In this document: positions 1 through 9,283 of the stretch, piece by piece
Layout of the letters: every line of letters begins with the position of its first letter
How positions within the stretch are numbered: the stretch's first letter is position 1
Assembly (NCBI RefSeq): GCF_005849285.1
Contig: NZ_CP040517.1
Location: 316,501 to 380,500 of the forward strand
Origin: Luteithermobacter gelatinilyticus
GTDB lineage: Bacteria; Pseudomonadota; Alphaproteobacteria; Sphingomonadales; Emcibacteraceae
Direction of reading: 5' to 3'
Length of the DNA: 64,000 bases
Notes under the pieces: model-generated
Seen by the model: only the letters and a program-made list of their open reading frames with translations
Databases searched by the model: none
Told to the model about the DNA's origin: nothing
Translations under genes and position numbers: made by a program

Positions 1-471
1 GGTCTGTCCATTCACTATCATAACCGTCACCGGGTCAGCAGTGAGGTGGAGGAAGAACTGGAAGCGACCTATTGGGAAAGCCTGGACCAGATGCTGGCGC
101 GCATGGATATTATTTCCGTGAACTGTCCGCATACGCCGGCCACCTATCATTTGCTGTCGGCCCGGCGTTTGAAACTGATGCAGAAACACGCCTTTATCAT
201 CAACACCTCTCGTGGCGAGGTGATCGACGAGAATGCCCTGATTCGCATGCTGGAAGCCGGGCAGCTTGCCGGGGCGGGGCTGGATGTGTTTGAAAATGAA
301 CCGGCAGTCAACCCCAAACTTCTGTCTCTGCCGGGGGTAGTGGCATTGCCGCATATGGGCTCGGCTACCCTGGAAGGCCGGATTGACATGGGCGAAAAGG
401 TACTGATCAATATCAAAACCTTTGCCGACGGGCATAATCCGCCGGACCGGGTATTGGAAGATTGGAGCTGA
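1..471 (+). CDS. D-2-hydroxyacid dehydrogenase, C-terminal part (partial)
   Basis: The reading frame is open from base 1, so the gene begins upstream of the window. The visible part is the end of an NAD(P)-dependent D-isomer-specific 2-hydroxyacid dehydrogenase, which reduces a 2-oxoacid such as glyoxylate or hydroxypyruvate to the D-hydroxyacid in the cytosol. Signature pieces seen: NCPHTPATYHLL, INTSRGEVIDENAL (end of the nucleotide-binding fold), GAGLDVFENEP with the catalytic Glu region, and LPHMGSAT with the catalytic His. The order and spacing match glyoxylate/hydroxypyruvate reductases (GyaR/GhrB type). The exact substrate cannot be read from this fragment, so no symbol is given. Confidence 0.9.
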   Translation, partial: GLSIHYHNRHRVSSEVEEELEATYWESLDQMLARMDIISVNCPHTPATYHLLSARRLKLMQKHAFIINTSRGEVIDENALIRMLEAGQLAGAGLDVFENEPAVNPKLLSLPGVVALPHMGSATLEGRIDMGEKVLINIKTFADGHNPPDRVLEDWS

Positions 472-579
472 GTTTAAAGATTACCAGCCGGTGCTATGAC
501 GGGGCTCTGACACCCACATTGTGCCTCCCGTATTGTCATAATGGATTGCCGCGCCCGTTCGGGCTTGTGATGATAAAAC

Positions 580-1038
580 TCACTCCGGTTCGGGAAAGAC
601 CAGGGGCGAAAGGTTCGGTTCCACCCAACCCCGCCGGGCAGCGACGGAAAAAAGCCGCTGTTCTGAGAAATATCGCAACAGGAAATCCTTCTGGCCATAA
701 GGGCCGCTGACCAGTTTATGGCATCCGGACACGAATCCGGTGTCCATAGGCAACCGTTTGATAAAATGCGTGATGGCCTTCAGGTAAGCCTGGGTAATGG
801 TTTCATGATACCCTTCGCTGTCGGAATTAACGACGCCGGTAACGTCATTATAGCGGCGAATGATCCCTGGTAGGGAGTGCTTCAGGTCATCATAAGACTG
901 ATGGTGCAAAAGACAATATGTTGCCGCCAGATGTGCGGCATGGGTCCAATCTGTTTTGGGCAGACTGCAGTCCAGGAGCCTGTCGGTCAGGGCATAGATT
1001 TCTTCCCGGGTTTTATAGAGATCACTTTTCGTCATCAT
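580..1038 (-). CDS. Conserved hypothetical protein, 152 aa
   Basis: I do not recognise a named family. The protein is mostly helical by composition, soluble, with no signal peptide or membrane segment. It has a histidine-rich WTHAAHLAATYCLLHH stretch near residue 31 and a GYHETIT motif near residue 76, which could be metal-binding or catalytic; this is inference. The first two codons are both ATG (1038 and 1035). An AAGGA-like ribosome site fits the second slightly better. It lies tail to tail with the hydroxyacid dehydrogenase and does not join the minus-strand cysteine group, being separated from moeB's end by a 280-bp gap with a tandem repeat. Confidence 0.7.
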   Translation of the reverse strand: MMTKSDLYKTREEIYALTDRLLDCSLPKTDWTHAAHLAATYCLLHHQSYDDLKHSLPGIIRRYNDVTGVVNSDSEGYHETITQAYLKAITHFIKRLPMDTGFVSGCHKLVSGPYGQKDFLLRYFSEQRLFSVAARRGWVEPNLSPLVFPEPE

Positions 1039-1169
1039 ATTTCCTTTATCGCACAGAAAACATCAGACCGGCCCCACCAAACCTCTGGCTGGTTCAATTC
1101 CGCGAAAATTCTGATGTCGGAAGGGATTCAGTACGGGTTCAGCAAGGTCGGGATATCACAGACATTGCT

Positions 1170-1205
1170 GAGATTGGGCATGAGATTGGGCATGAGATTG
1201 GGCAG
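1170..1205. repeat. 12-bp tandem repeat, 3 copies
   Basis: Three consecutive copies of GAGATTGGGCAT, the last ending in G. They lie in the gap between the hypothetical gene (start 1038) and the 3' end of the MoeB-like gene. It belongs to a class of short tandem duplications seen across the window. Confidence 0.9.
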
Positions 1206-1320
1206 CAGAAAGCACCCGATCCCATGTCGGGCAAGGAAAGGTATTGCAAAAATGGTATGTCACTATATCCAATTCTTTCCACTGTTCAGAAATCGAACTA
1301 TAGCAGGGGCTTGGGAAAAA

Positions 1321-2085
1321 TCAACGTTCTTGCGACCTGGACCCGCAGCAGGGGCAATGCGGGTCCTTGGGCAGTTTCAGGGTACGGGTGCGGGCGTCCA
1401 GTGCGTCGTAAATCAGCAGCCGACCCGCCAGACTCTGCCCCAGGCCTAGGACTTCCTTAATGACCTCCACCGCCATCAGGCTGCCCATGACTCCGGCAAT
1501 GGCGCCCAGAATGCCGGCCTCGGCGCAATTGCCTACATCTCCAGGGTCCTGAGGCACAAAACAGCGATAGCAGGGCAGGTCCGCCTCATAGCCGCGAAAG
1601 GTGGCAAGCTGGCCGTCGAACTGGCTGAGGGCGGCGGACACCAGAGGTTTTTTCAGCTTCAGACAGGTTTCGTTCACCAGGAACCGGGTGACAAAATTGT
1701 CGCAGCCATCGGCCACCAGGTCATAGCCGCCAATCAGCGCGGCGGCATTTTCCGCGGTTAACCGTTCCATATGCGGAATGACCCTGATATCGGGATTGAG
1801 CCGACCGATCCGTTCTTTGGTGCTGTCGGTTTTGGCCGTACCCAGCCGGTCGGTGTCGTGCAGGATCTGACGTTGCAGATTGCTCAGACTCACCACATCA
1901 TCATCCACCACGCCGATGGTGCCAACCCCGGCAGCGGCCAGATACAGGATCAGCGGACTGCCGAGCCCGCCGGCGCCGACTACAAGCACTTTTGTATCAA
2001 GCAGTTTCTGCTGGCCCGCGCCGCCTACCTCCTTAAGGATGATATGCCGGGCATAACGTTCCAACTGGTCATCGGTGAAACTCAT
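1321..2085 (-). CDS. moeB: MoeB/ThiF-family E1-like adenylyltransferase
   Basis: A 254-aa enzyme that adenylates the C-terminal glycine of a ThiS/MoaD-type sulfur carrier using ATP. Seen: glycine-rich ATP loop GAGGLGS (37-43), Arg in the NLQRQ stretch (about 72), the DGCDN Asp (about 130), the NCAEAGILG stretch, and two Cys pairs (172/175 and 244/247) of the structural zinc site. There is no C-terminal rhodanese domain, so it is MoeB-like rather than MoeZ-like. Its ATG overlaps the stop of the ThiS-like gene (ATGA at 2082-2085), so translation is probably coupled and that protein is the likely partner. Whether it serves molybdopterin, thiamine or cysteine synthesis cannot be settled from sequence. 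Confidence 0.9.
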   Translation of the reverse strand: MSFTDDQLERYARHIILKEVGGAGQQKLLDTKVLVVGAGGLGSPLILYLAAAGVGTIGVVDDDVVSLSNLQRQILHDTDRLGTAKTDSTKERIGRLNPDIRVIPHMERLTAENAAALIGGYDLVADGCDNFVTRFLVNETCLKLKKPLVSAALSQFDGQLATFRGYEADLPCYRCFVPQDPGDVGNCAEAGILGAIAGVMGSLMAVEVIKEVLGLGQSLAGRLLIYDALDARTRTLKLPKDPHCPCCGSRSQER

Positions 2086-2381
2086 TGCGGGTCAGGCTCT
2101 CCCTTGTCTCCGCCATTGAGGTCAGGCGGGTTATCCTCTTCCATGATCTCAATGGCGGTGTCTATTTCTGTCTCCGGGGGGGTGATGACATAAATCGCCC
2201 CCTCCCGCAGCACCAGATCATCGGGAGATGCCACTTCTTGACCATTACAGAAGACGGCGAATTCCTCAAGTCCCACCGCCCGCGCCTCCGCGAGAAGGCG
2301 GGGCACCGTAATATCGCTGAGCGGTAATGTGCATTCCGTGCCATTGACACGCAGAATGGCGGTGGGAACGGCTGAGGTCAT
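2082..2381 (-). CDS. ThiS/MoaD-like beta-grasp protein with extended tail
   Basis: A 99-aa protein whose first 66 residues look like a ubiquitin-like sulfur carrier: an N-terminal strand ILRVNG, the CNGQEV turn and GAIYVITPP as the last strand. ThiS and MoaD normally end in an exposed Gly-Gly that is thiocarboxylated. Here the only GG (90-91) is followed by eight more residues and preceded by an acidic linker. The carrier would need trimming to be active, or it is a non-canonical member. It lies 59 bp after cysK and overlaps moeB, so a sulfur-transfer role is likely. The family call rests on fold-like pattern and neighbours. Confidence 0.7.
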   Translation of the reverse strand: MTSAVPTAILRVNGTECTLPLSDITVPRLLAEARAVGLEEFAVFCNGQEVASPDDLVLREGAIYVITPPETEIDTAIEIMEEDNPPDLNGGDKGEPDPQ

Positions 2382-2440
2382 GACATTTTTCCTTCTGCTG
2401 CGGTTTTTTCCGAAGGCCGCCCTTATAATTCATTGCCCCC

Positions 2441-3400
2441 TTACAGGCCATCAAAAAGCGCTGTGGTGAGGTACCGTTCGGCAAAGGACGGAATGATCAC
2501 CACCATGGTTTTTCCGGCCATCTCCTCCCGTTCCGCCACTTCGAGGGCGGCGGCGACAGCGGCGCCAGAGGAAATGCCCACCGGGATGCCTTCCAGACGG
2601 GCCACCTGGCGGGCCACTTCAAAGGCCGTCTCATTGCCGATGGTCAGCACCTCGTCAATATATTCCGTGGCCAGGATGGGCGGTACAAATCCTGCGCCGA
2701 TCCCCTGAATCTTGTGTGGTCCGGGCTGGCCCCCGGACAGAATTGGGCTGTCTTCCGGTTCCACGGCAATCAGTTTCAGATCCGGCTTGCGCGGTTTCAG
2801 GGTGCGGGCAATGCCGGTCAGCGTGCCGCCGGTGCCGACGCCGCTGATCACCACATCGACCTTGCCGCCGGTGTCATTCCAGATTTCCTCGGCGGTGGTG
2901 ATGTCATGGATGGCCGGGTTGGCCGGGTTGGCGAACTGCTGCGGCATGACGGCGTTGTCATCGGCGGCCACCAGCTCCTCGGCGCGGGCAATGGCTCCTT
3001 TCATGCCTTTCTCCGCCGGAGTCAATTCCAGCCTTGCGCCCAACAGCGCCAGCATCTTGCGCCGTTCAATGGACATGCTTTCCGGCATGACAAGTGTCAG
3101 GTCATAACCCTTGGCCGCGCAGACAAACGCCAGCGCAATGCCCGTATTGCCGGATGTGGGTTCGATGATCTTGGTGTTTTCGTTGATTTTGCCCTGTTTT
3201 TCCAGATCGGCGATCATGGAAACGCCGATGCGGTCCTTGACCGAGCCGATGGGATTAAAAAATTCCAGTTTCAGCAGAATATCCGCCTTGCTGTTTTTGT
3301 TCATGCGTGTCATACGCACCAGCGGTGTATCCCCGATGGTTTCCAGGATGTTTTCATAAATCCGGCCCCGGCCTTTGGTGCCTGTTTCCGTTACTGTCAT
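2441..3400 (-). CDS. cysK: Cysteine synthase (O-acetylserine sulfhydrylase)
   Basis: PLP-dependent enzyme that replaces the acetyl group of O-acetylserine with sulfide (or a thiocarboxylated carrier) to make cysteine. The 319 aa include the PLP lysine in GSVKDR (Lys55), the substrate loop PTSGNTG (81-87), the phosphate-binding GVGTGGT (187-193) and GISSGAA near the C-terminus. Length and motifs are standard. It follows the Rrf2 regulator on the same strand after about 125 bp and precedes the ThiS-like and MoeB-like genes. CysK versus CysM is not decided with certainty; the motifs favour CysK. Confidence 0.92.
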   Translation of the reverse strand: MTVTETGTKGRGRIYENILETIGDTPLVRMTRMNKNSKADILLKLEFFNPIGSVKDRIGVSMIADLEKQGKINENTKIIEPTSGNTGIALAFVCAAKGYDLTLVMPESMSIERRKMLALLGARLELTPAEKGMKGAIARAEELVAADDNAVMPQQFANPANPAIHDITTAEEIWNDTGGKVDVVISGVGTGGTLTGIARTLKPRKPDLKLIAVEPEDSPILSGGQPGPHKIQGIGAGFVPPILATEYIDEVLTIGNETAFEVARQVARLEGIPVGISSGAAVAAALEVAEREEMAGKTMVVIIPSFAERYLTTALFDGL

Positions 3401-3525
3401 GTTTAGTCTCCCGCGATTGCTCCGGATGTTGCTCCGGGTGAGATCTATCTTGGCACAAAATTGTATCGGTTATAAGAGGGTGTGGTAGATTATTCCGCTT
3501 CCGTCATGAACTATTCCATCATGGA

Positions 3526-3981
3526 TTATATCGTAAACACGAACCCCTTGTCGGCATCAGATTCAACACCTTCGAGGCTTGCCTGTTCACAAAGATCCTG
3601 CAGGGTGATGCTGTCCAGTTTGCCCATGATCTCTGCATTCAGTTCGTCCAGCAGGGGATTGATCACTTTCCGGCCCATTTCGGATTTGGAAACAAATTCT
3701 GATTTGCTGCTTTTGGCATCCAGTTCGTTGATCACCCGGACGATTTCACCCACGCTGATGCGGCGCCGTTCCCGGGCCAGGAAATAACCGCCCTTCGGCC
3801 CGCGCACCCCTTTGAGAATATTGGCGCGCACCAGTTGCTGCATGACCTGTTCCAGATATCGCTGGGGAATGCCCTGGCGTTGGGTGATGTCACGGCTTTG
3901 GACCGGGTTAACCCGGCCATTATACGCAATGTCTACCACCGCTTCGAGCGCATAAATCATTTTTTTTGTCAGGCGAAACAT
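3526..3981 (-). CDS. Rrf2-family transcriptional regulator, CymR-like
   Basis: A 151-aa winged-helix repressor of the Rrf2 family: N-terminal MFRLTKKMIYALEAVVDIA, recognition-helix region PQRYLEQVMQQL and wing GVRGPKGGYFLAR. IscR and NsrR ligate an Fe-S cluster through three cysteines after residue 90. This protein has one cysteine only (Cys131), so it is unlikely to be an Fe-S sensor. That, and the cysK gene directly downstream, recall CymR of Firmicutes, which acts with CysK as a cysteine-status sensor; this parallel is inference. The next gene upstream on the strand is dut. Confidence 0.88.
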   Translation of the reverse strand: MFRLTKKMIYALEAVVDIAYNGRVNPVQSRDITQRQGIPQRYLEQVMQQLVRANILKGVRGPKGGYFLARERRRISVGEIVRVINELDAKSSKSEFVSKSEMGRKVINPLLDELNAEIMGKLDSITLQDLCEQASLEGVESDADKGFVFTI

Positions 3982-4011
3982 GGTCTCTTTTCCCTCCCGT
4001 TTGCTGTCAGC

Positions 4012-4467
4012 TTAGCTGGCGATCCCGGTGGATCCGAAGCCACCCGCGCCACGGGCCGTACCCTCCAGGCTGTCACGCAGTTCCCAGGTAATCTGGGTCA
4101 CGGGCGCAATCACCATCTGGGCGATGCGCATGCCGCGCGTAATGACAAAGTCTTCCTGTCCCAGATTAACCAGAATCACTTTCACTTCACCCCGATAGTC
4201 CGCGTCAATGGTGCCCGGGCTGTTCAGCACGGTTACTCCATGTTTCCAGGCCAGACCGGACCTGGGCCGGACCTGGGCCTCAAAATTACCGGGCAGGGCC
4301 ATGGCAAAGCCGGTGGGGACCAGATGCCGATCACCGGGCCGCAGAATCAGGGGGGCTTCTTCGGGCAGGGCGGCCATCAGGTCCATGCCGGCACTGTGGG
4401 ATGTTTCATATTCCGGAAGTTTGAGGCCCTCGCCATGGGGCAGTCTCTGGAAAGCTACGGTTACCAT
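4012..4467 (-). CDS. dut: dUTP diphosphatase
   Basis: Homotrimeric dUTPase that hydrolyses dUTP to dUMP and pyrophosphate, keeping uracil out of DNA and supplying dTMP synthesis. All five family motifs are visible in the 151 aa: AGMDLMA, RPRSGLA, the uracil-binding hairpin [20 protein letters not shown] and the C-terminal arm [10 protein letters not shown]. Length is standard. It starts 8 bp after the coaBC stop, so the two are almost certainly co-transcribed, as in many alphaproteobacteria. Confidence 0.96.
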   Translation of the reverse strand: MVTVAFQRLPHGEGLKLPEYETSHSAGMDLMAALPEEAPLILRPGDRHLVPTGFAMALPGNFEAQVRPRSGLAWKHGVTVLNSPGTIDADYRGEVKVILVNLGQEDFVITRGMRIAQMVIAPVTQITWELRDSLEGTARGAGGFGSTGIAS

Positions 4468-4475
4468 AGGCTGTT

Positions 4476-5750
4476 TTAGTCCTTGTTCTGATTTTGCATG
4501 AAATAATGATCAATTTTTTCCGCCAGCTGTCGGGCGATATCGGTTTTGCTGGTTTCAGGCCAGGAAAATTCTTCTTCCGGCGTAATCAGGAGAACCCGGT
4601 TGTGGTCCGCGCCCATCACACTTTGCCCATCGGTGAAGGAGACATCATTGGCTACGATCCAGTCACAGCCCTTGCGAAGCCTTTTGGCGCGGGCGTGTTC
4701 GGCAATTTTTTCGGTTTCGGCGGCAAAGCCGATCACCAGCGCCGGGCGATCCTTGGGGCGCGCGCATAGCGTTTTTAGAATATCCGGGTTTTCCGTCAGC
4801 CGCAGTACCGGCGCGGCGCCATCCTGTTTTTTGATCTTATTGCCGGCGCAATCTTCCGGCCGCCAGTCGGCCACCGCCGCGACACAAATGGCCGCATCCG
4901 CCGGCAGGGCCGCTTCACAGGCCGCCAGCATGTCACGCGCCGTTTCCACATCCACCCGCCGCACCCCGGCCGGACATGGCAGGTCAGTGGGTCCCGAGAC
5001 GAGGGTGACTTTGGCACCCCGCTCCACCAGCGCCGCCGCCAAGGCATAGCCCTGTTTGCCGGACGAACGATTGGCGATATAACGTACCGGATCAAGGGGC
5101 TCCCGGGTGGGCCCGGCGGTAATCAGCACATGTTTGCCGCGCAGCGCGCTGTGTGGAAAACGGTCAAGGAAAAAACCCTCAATGGCGGCAATCAGGTCCG
5201 GCACTTCGGCGAGCCGTCCTGCGCCCACCTCTCCACAGGCCAAATCTCCCGCCCCGGGGTCGATGATCCGCACACCGTCCCGAATCAGGGTGTCGAGATT
5301 GCGTCTTGTGGCCGGGTGCTGCCACATCATGGTGTTCATGCTGGGCGCAATCATGACCGGTTTGTCTGTGGCCAGAAGCGCCGTGGTGGCCAGATCGTCG
5401 GCCTGACCTGTGGCCATCTTGGCCATCAGATCGGCAGTCGCCGGCGCCACCAGCACCAGATCGGCCTCGCGGGACAGGCGGATATGACCCATTTCCGCCT
5501 CGTCGGTCAGTGAAAAGAGGTCCTCATAGACCTTTTCTCCCGACAGACTGCTGAGCGACAGCGGGGTGACAAACTGACGGCCGCCTTTGGTGAGGATACA
5601 ACGCACCTGCATGTGCCGTTCTTTCAGCCGCCGGATAAGATCCAGACATTTATAGGCGGCAATGCCTCCGCCTACGATCAGCAACAGTCGCTTGCCGTGC
5701 AAAATATCGTGTTGCGGGACAGGCTGGGTTTCGGACGAAATATCGGCCAT
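4476..5750 (-). CDS. coaBC: Bifunctional phosphopantothenoylcysteine decarboxylase / synthase
   Basis: Makes 4'-phosphopantetheine for coenzyme A: the C-terminal CoaB domain couples phosphopantothenate to cysteine with CTP, and the N-terminal CoaC flavodomain decarboxylates the product. In the 424 aa one sees the flavin fold start VGGGIAAYK, the CoaC motif PSMNTMMW, the active-site Cys in ACGEVGAG, then the CoaB start [16 protein letters not shown] with NRSSGKQG and the KIKK lysine region. It consumes cysteine, which fits the neighbouring cysteine genes. It follows ubiB after 175 bp and abuts dut. Confidence 0.95.
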   Translation of the reverse strand: MADISSETQPVPQHDILHGKRLLLIVGGGIAAYKCLDLIRRLKERHMQVRCILTKGGRQFVTPLSLSSLSGEKVYEDLFSLTDEAEMGHIRLSREADLVLVAPATADLMAKMATGQADDLATTALLATDKPVMIAPSMNTMMWQHPATRRNLDTLIRDGVRIIDPGAGDLACGEVGAGRLAEVPDLIAAIEGFFLDRFPHSALRGKHVLITAGPTREPLDPVRYIANRSSGKQGYALAAALVERGAKVTLVSGPTDLPCPAGVRRVDVETARDMLAACEAALPADAAICVAAVADWRPEDCAGNKIKKQDGAAPVLRLTENPDILKTLCARPKDRPALVIGFAAETEKIAEHARAKRLRKGCDWIVANDVSFTDGQSVMGADHNRVLLITPEEEFSWPETSKTDIARQLAEKIDHYFMQNQNKD

Positions 5751-5925
5751 CGGAAAATCCCCGGGATGACGGTTGAGAACAAAAAATATATGAGCGTTAT
5801 AATGTACAGTGACTGTAATGTAGGTCTTGTTTTGTGGAAAATCAACATTTTACCCCAAAAAGGGATGTTAAATGTTTCATATTAAAGACCCGGCGTAAAT
5901 TGTGATGTGATGGATTTACTGCCCT

Positions 5926-7473
5926 TTAATTCAGAAACAGCATATAAAACAGCATGGCGGCGAGCAGGCCGCCGAAAACCCCGCCGGTCAGGCCGGGCAG
6001 CAGGAGGCGTAGCCAGCCGTTTTTCCTGTTTTCCGGGGTATATTGGCGCAGGCCGCGGGTGTTTTCGGCAATCCGGTCGATATCTTCGATCAGTTTGGGC
6101 AGATGCTGGAGCGTCTCGCGGGTGGTTTCGGCAAAATCCATCAACCGGGCCCTAAGGCCGACATTTTCTTTCATCCAGGATTCGATAATGGGCCGCGACG
6201 TGTTCCACATATTGATGTCGGGATAAAGGTTCAGCGCCACGCCTTCCACGGTGACCATGGTTTTTTGCAGCAGCAACAGTTGCGGCTGGGTTTGCATGTT
6301 GAAGGTTTCGGTGGTCTCGAACAGTTGTGTCAGCAGGCGGCCGATGGAGATTTCATGCACCGGCTTGCCCACCACCGGATCGCCGATGGCCCTGAGCGCC
6401 TGTTTGAACTTGACCAGGGACTGGTCCGGCGGGACATAACCGATTTCGAAATGTGCCCGGGCGACCTTGTCATAGTCGCGGATAATAAACCCGTGCAGGA
6501 TTTCGGCCAGGGCCCGGCGGGTCTTGCGGTCGATACGGCCCATAATACCGAAATCAATGGCGGTAATCACATCGCCTTCGCAGGCGAACAGGTTGCCTTG
6601 ATGCAGGTCGGCATGAAACACCCCGTCGTTCAGCGCCTGGCTGAGAAACGCCTGAACCAGGGTTTCGGCCAACTTGCGCCGGTCATACCCGCCTTCGGCC
6701 AGGCGCTTTGTGTCGGAAAACGGCACCCCTTCCACCCAGGAGGTGGTCAGCACCCGACGGGCGGTGCGGACCCAGTCCACATCCGGTACTCGATAGGCGG
6801 GGTTATGGGCCATGTTTTCTTTGAGTTCTGAGGCGGCCGCGGCTTCATAGCGAAAATCCATTTCCACGGCGATGGTTTCCTCAATGGTTTCGATCACCTT
6901 GGCCGGTCGCAACCGGCGGGTCTTTTTGAAAAAGAATTCCATCTTGCGGGCCAGCCACTTGAAACTGTCCAGATCCCGGGCAAAGGCTTTTTCAATATCG
7001 GGCCTGAGAACCTTCACCGCCACGAGACGGCCGTCGGTGGTGACCGCCCGATGGACCTGCGCCATAGAGGCAGCGGCCACGGCGTCAAGATCGAAGTCCC
7101 GGTAAAAATCGCTCAACGGCCCGCCCAGTTCCTCTTCGATAATGCGGACCGCTTCTTCCCCGGGAAAGGGAGGAACCCGGTCTTGCAGACGCATCAGATC
7201 GGTTGCCACCTCAATGCCCACCAGATCGGGCCGGGTGGCCAGCGCCTGGCCGAATTTGATGAAACTGGGGCCCAGGCTTTGCAGGGCAAGGCCCAGATTG
7301 GTTTCCGGCGTGTCATGCTGTCCCGGAAATTTCACCCGGCGAATGGTCTTGAGCTGTTGCAGGGCCCGGGAGCGGCCGCCGAAAATGGCCAAAAGATCGG
7401 TCAGGGCATCATGCTGCAAAAGGGTGTAACCAACCTTGAGCAGGCGGCCCATATGGCGGATTGCCCCGAACAT
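5926..7473 (-). CDS. ubiB: UbiB-family atypical kinase/ATPase for ubiquinone biosynthesis
   Basis: Membrane-associated protein-kinase-like ATPase (ABC1/ADCK family) needed for aerobic ubiquinone biosynthesis. Seen: the KxGQ motif in SFIKFGQALATRPDL, the Ala-rich loop AAASMAQVHRA replacing the kinase glycine loop, VAVKVLRP, the catalytic FHADLHQGNLF and metal-binding AIDFGIMGR, and a hydrophobic C-terminal helix. The open frame extends to 7644 inside ubiE. I chose the ATG at 7473, giving 515 aa, because it sits 2 bp after the ubiE stop and begins where UbiB homologues begin (MFGAIRHMGR). Probably one operon with ubiE. Confidence 0.93.
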   Translation of the reverse strand: MFGAIRHMGRLLKVGYTLLQHDALTDLLAIFGGRSRALQQLKTIRRVKFPGQHDTPETNLGLALQSLGPSFIKFGQALATRPDLVGIEVATDLMRLQDRVPPFPGEEAVRIIEEELGGPLSDFYRDFDLDAVAAASMAQVHRAVTTDGRLVAVKVLRPDIEKAFARDLDSFKWLARKMEFFFKKTRRLRPAKVIETIEETIAVEMDFRYEAAAASELKENMAHNPAYRVPDVDWVRTARRVLTTSWVEGVPFSDTKRLAEGGYDRRKLAETLVQAFLSQALNDGVFHADLHQGNLFACEGDVITAIDFGIMGRIDRKTRRALAEILHGFIIRDYDKVARAHFEIGYVPPDQSLVKFKQALRAIGDPVVGKPVHEISIGRLLTQLFETTETFNMQTQPQLLLLQKTMVTVEGVALNLYPDINMWNTSRPIIESWMKENVGLRARLMDFAETTRETLQHLPKLIEDIDRIAENTRGLRQYTPENRKNGWLRLLLPGLTGGVFGGLLAAMLFYMLFLN

Positions 7474-7475
7474 GC

Positions 7476-8303
7476 CTACAATCGCCACCCTGAATGCAGC
7501 GCCACCACGCCGCCGGTCATGTTGCGATAGCTGACCCGGTGGAACCCGGCGTCCTCGATCATGTCCCGGAACCTTTCCTGGGAAGGGAAACGGCGGATGC
7601 TTTCCACCAGATACTGATAAGAATCCCGGTCGCCCGCTACCCATTGCCCAAAGCGGGGAATCATCTGAAAACTGTAAAAGTCATAGATTTTTTCCAGCAG
7701 TGGCAAATCCACATGGCTGAATTCCAGGCACAGGAAACGTCCGCCCGGCCGTAATACACGCCGGGCCTCTCGGAGGGCCTTGTCAATGTGGGTGACATTA
7801 CGGATGCCAAAGGCAATGGTATAGGCATCGACGGTATTGTCCGGCAGCGGCAGGGCCTCGGCATCGCCACAGACCCAGTGAATATTGTCCATAAATCCCC
7901 GGTCAAGGCCCCGGTCGCGTCCGACGCTCAACATGTTTTCATTGATGTCGCAGACAATGACGGAGGACGACCTGATCGTCGCTTCTGTCTCTTCCGCGAC
8001 CTTCTTCTGTACGGGGAGGCGGTCGGTGGCGTTCAGGAACCGGAACGCAATGTCGCCGGTGCCCCCGGCCACATCCAGAAGTTTCATGCCTGGCTGCGGA
8101 CGCAATACCCGGATCATCTCGTCTTTCCACAGCCGGTGCAAACCGCCGCTCATCACATCATTCATCAGGTCATATTTGCGGGCCACAGTGTCAAAAACAT
8201 TGCGCACCAGCCCCTGTTTTGCGGCGGCGTTGACGGTACGGAAACCAAAATGGGTAGTTTCCGTCTGGCTTTTTTCAGCGGCTTTTGTATTCTCATGCGA
8301 CAT
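7476..8303 (-). CDS. ubiE: Ubiquinone/menaquinone C-methyltransferase
   Basis: SAM-dependent methyltransferase that methylates the ring carbon of the demethoxy-quinol intermediate in ubiquinone synthesis. Seen: [14 protein letters not shown], the SAM-binding [15 protein letters not shown] and [16 protein letters not shown], all UbiE signatures. Two starts are possible: ATG at 8315 (MFRIMSHEN) and ATG at 8303 (MSHEN). Neither has a clear ribosome site and I prefer the shorter. It is divergent from mutM across about 100 bp and forms the head of the ubiE-ubiB transcription unit. Confidence 0.95.
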   Translation of the reverse strand: MSHENTKAAEKSQTETTHFGFRTVNAAAKQGLVRNVFDTVARKYDLMNDVMSGGLHRLWKDEMIRVLRPQPGMKLLDVAGGTGDIAFRFLNATDRLPVQKKVAEETEATIRSSSVIVCDINENMLSVGRDRGLDRGFMDNIHWVCGDAEALPLPDNTVDAYTIAFGIRNVTHIDKALREARRVLRPGGRFLCLEFSHVDLPLLEKIYDFYSFQMIPRFGQWVAGDRDSYQYLVESIRRFPSQERFRDMIEDAGFHRVSYRNMTGGVVALHSGWRL

Positions 8304-8408
8304 GATGCGGAACATAACGCACCGGGCGGGCCTGATCCAGCCTAATATGTATCTACCGCTTAAAAATTTGTCCCTGTCAGCCGCTTTGTGTGAGGAGTAT
8401 GGGCAGCC

Positions 8409-9251
8409 ATGCCTGAATTACCAGAGGTGGAGACCGTACGCCGGGGCCTGATCCCGGTTCTGGAAGGATGCCGGATCGCCAGAGTCGTTAAGCGGCGCGA
8501 CGATCTGCGGGGTCACTTGCCGGAAAATTTCGTGGGGCGTCTGGAAGGCCGCCGGGTGGACCATATCCATCGGCGTGCCAAATATCTTTTGTTTCGTCTG
8601 GATAATAGTGAGGTGCTGATTCTTCATCTGGGCATGTCCGGGCGGCTGACCCTGGTAGCGGCGGCGGAACGCACGGCAGGGCTGGGCCAGGGAAAACATG
8701 ATCATGTCCTGTTTGAGACGAGCCGGGGCGATCTGGTGATTTTCACCGACCCACGCCGTTTCGGCCTGATGGATCTATGCCGGGAAGAGGACCTTGCGGC
8801 CCACAGACTGTTTCGCCATTTGGGGCCGGAACCGCTGGGCAATGACTTCAACGGGGCTTATCTCAGTGCCCGACTCAGGGGACGCAAGACATCCATCAAG
8901 AGCGCCCTTCTGGATCAGCGCATTGTGGCGGGGCTGGGCAATATCTATGTGTGTGAAGCATTGTATGATGCGGGGATTTCGCCCCGGCGCCGGGCGGCGT
9001 CGGTGGCCGGTCGGCGCGCCGAACGACTGGTGCCGGCCATTCGCGAGGTGCTTCATCGGGCTATTGCGGCGGGGGGATCCAGCCTGAAAGATTATGCGCG
9101 AGTCGATGGCGAACTTGGGTATTTCCAGCATGATTTCGGGGTCTATGGCCGGACGGGCGAACCCTGCCGCAAAACCGCCTGTTCCGGGCGAATCAGCCGT
9201 TTTGTGCAGGCCGGACGCTCCACATTCTATTGTCCCGCCTGCCAGGGTTAG
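8409..9251 (+). CDS. mutM: Formamidopyrimidine-DNA glycosylase
   Basis: Base-excision repair enzyme that removes 8-oxoguanine and formamidopyrimidines and nicks the abasic site. The 280 aa begin with [12 protein letters not shown], giving the catalytic Pro and Glu after Met removal; the RAKYLLF lysine, DPRRFG, and a C-terminal zinc finger with [11 protein letters not shown] follow. The first zinc pair has four residues between the Cys (CRKTAC), which is usual in alphaproteobacteria. It is divergent from ubiE, an arrangement common in this class. Confidence 0.96.
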   Translation: MPELPEVETVRRGLIPVLEGCRIARVVKRRDDLRGHLPENFVGRLEGRRVDHIHRRAKYLLFRLDNSEVLILHLGMSGRLTLVAAAERTAGLGQGKHDHVLFETSRGDLVIFTDPRRFGLMDLCREEDLAAHRLFRHLGPEPLGNDFNGAYLSARLRGRKTSIKSALLDQRIVAGLGNIYVCEALYDAGISPRRRAASVAGRRAERLVPAIREVLHRAIAAGGSSLKDYARVDGELGYFQHDFGVYGRTGEPCRKTACSGRISRFVQAGRSTFYCPACQG

Positions 9252-9283
9252 GTATCCTGCCAGAGCAGGAAAGGATGGCAGTA

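Noticed and set aside
3526-3981. IscR or NsrR identity for the Rrf2 protein
   Set aside because: Only one cysteine is present, so no Fe-S cluster site exists.
7473-7644. A longer N-terminus for UbiB
   Set aside because: It would overlap the 3' end of ubiE and adds residues unlike any UbiB N-terminus; the ATG at 7473 fits the family.
9179-9251. Damaged zinc finger in MutM (four residues between the first Cys pair)
   Set aside because: This spacing is normal in alphaproteobacterial MutM.
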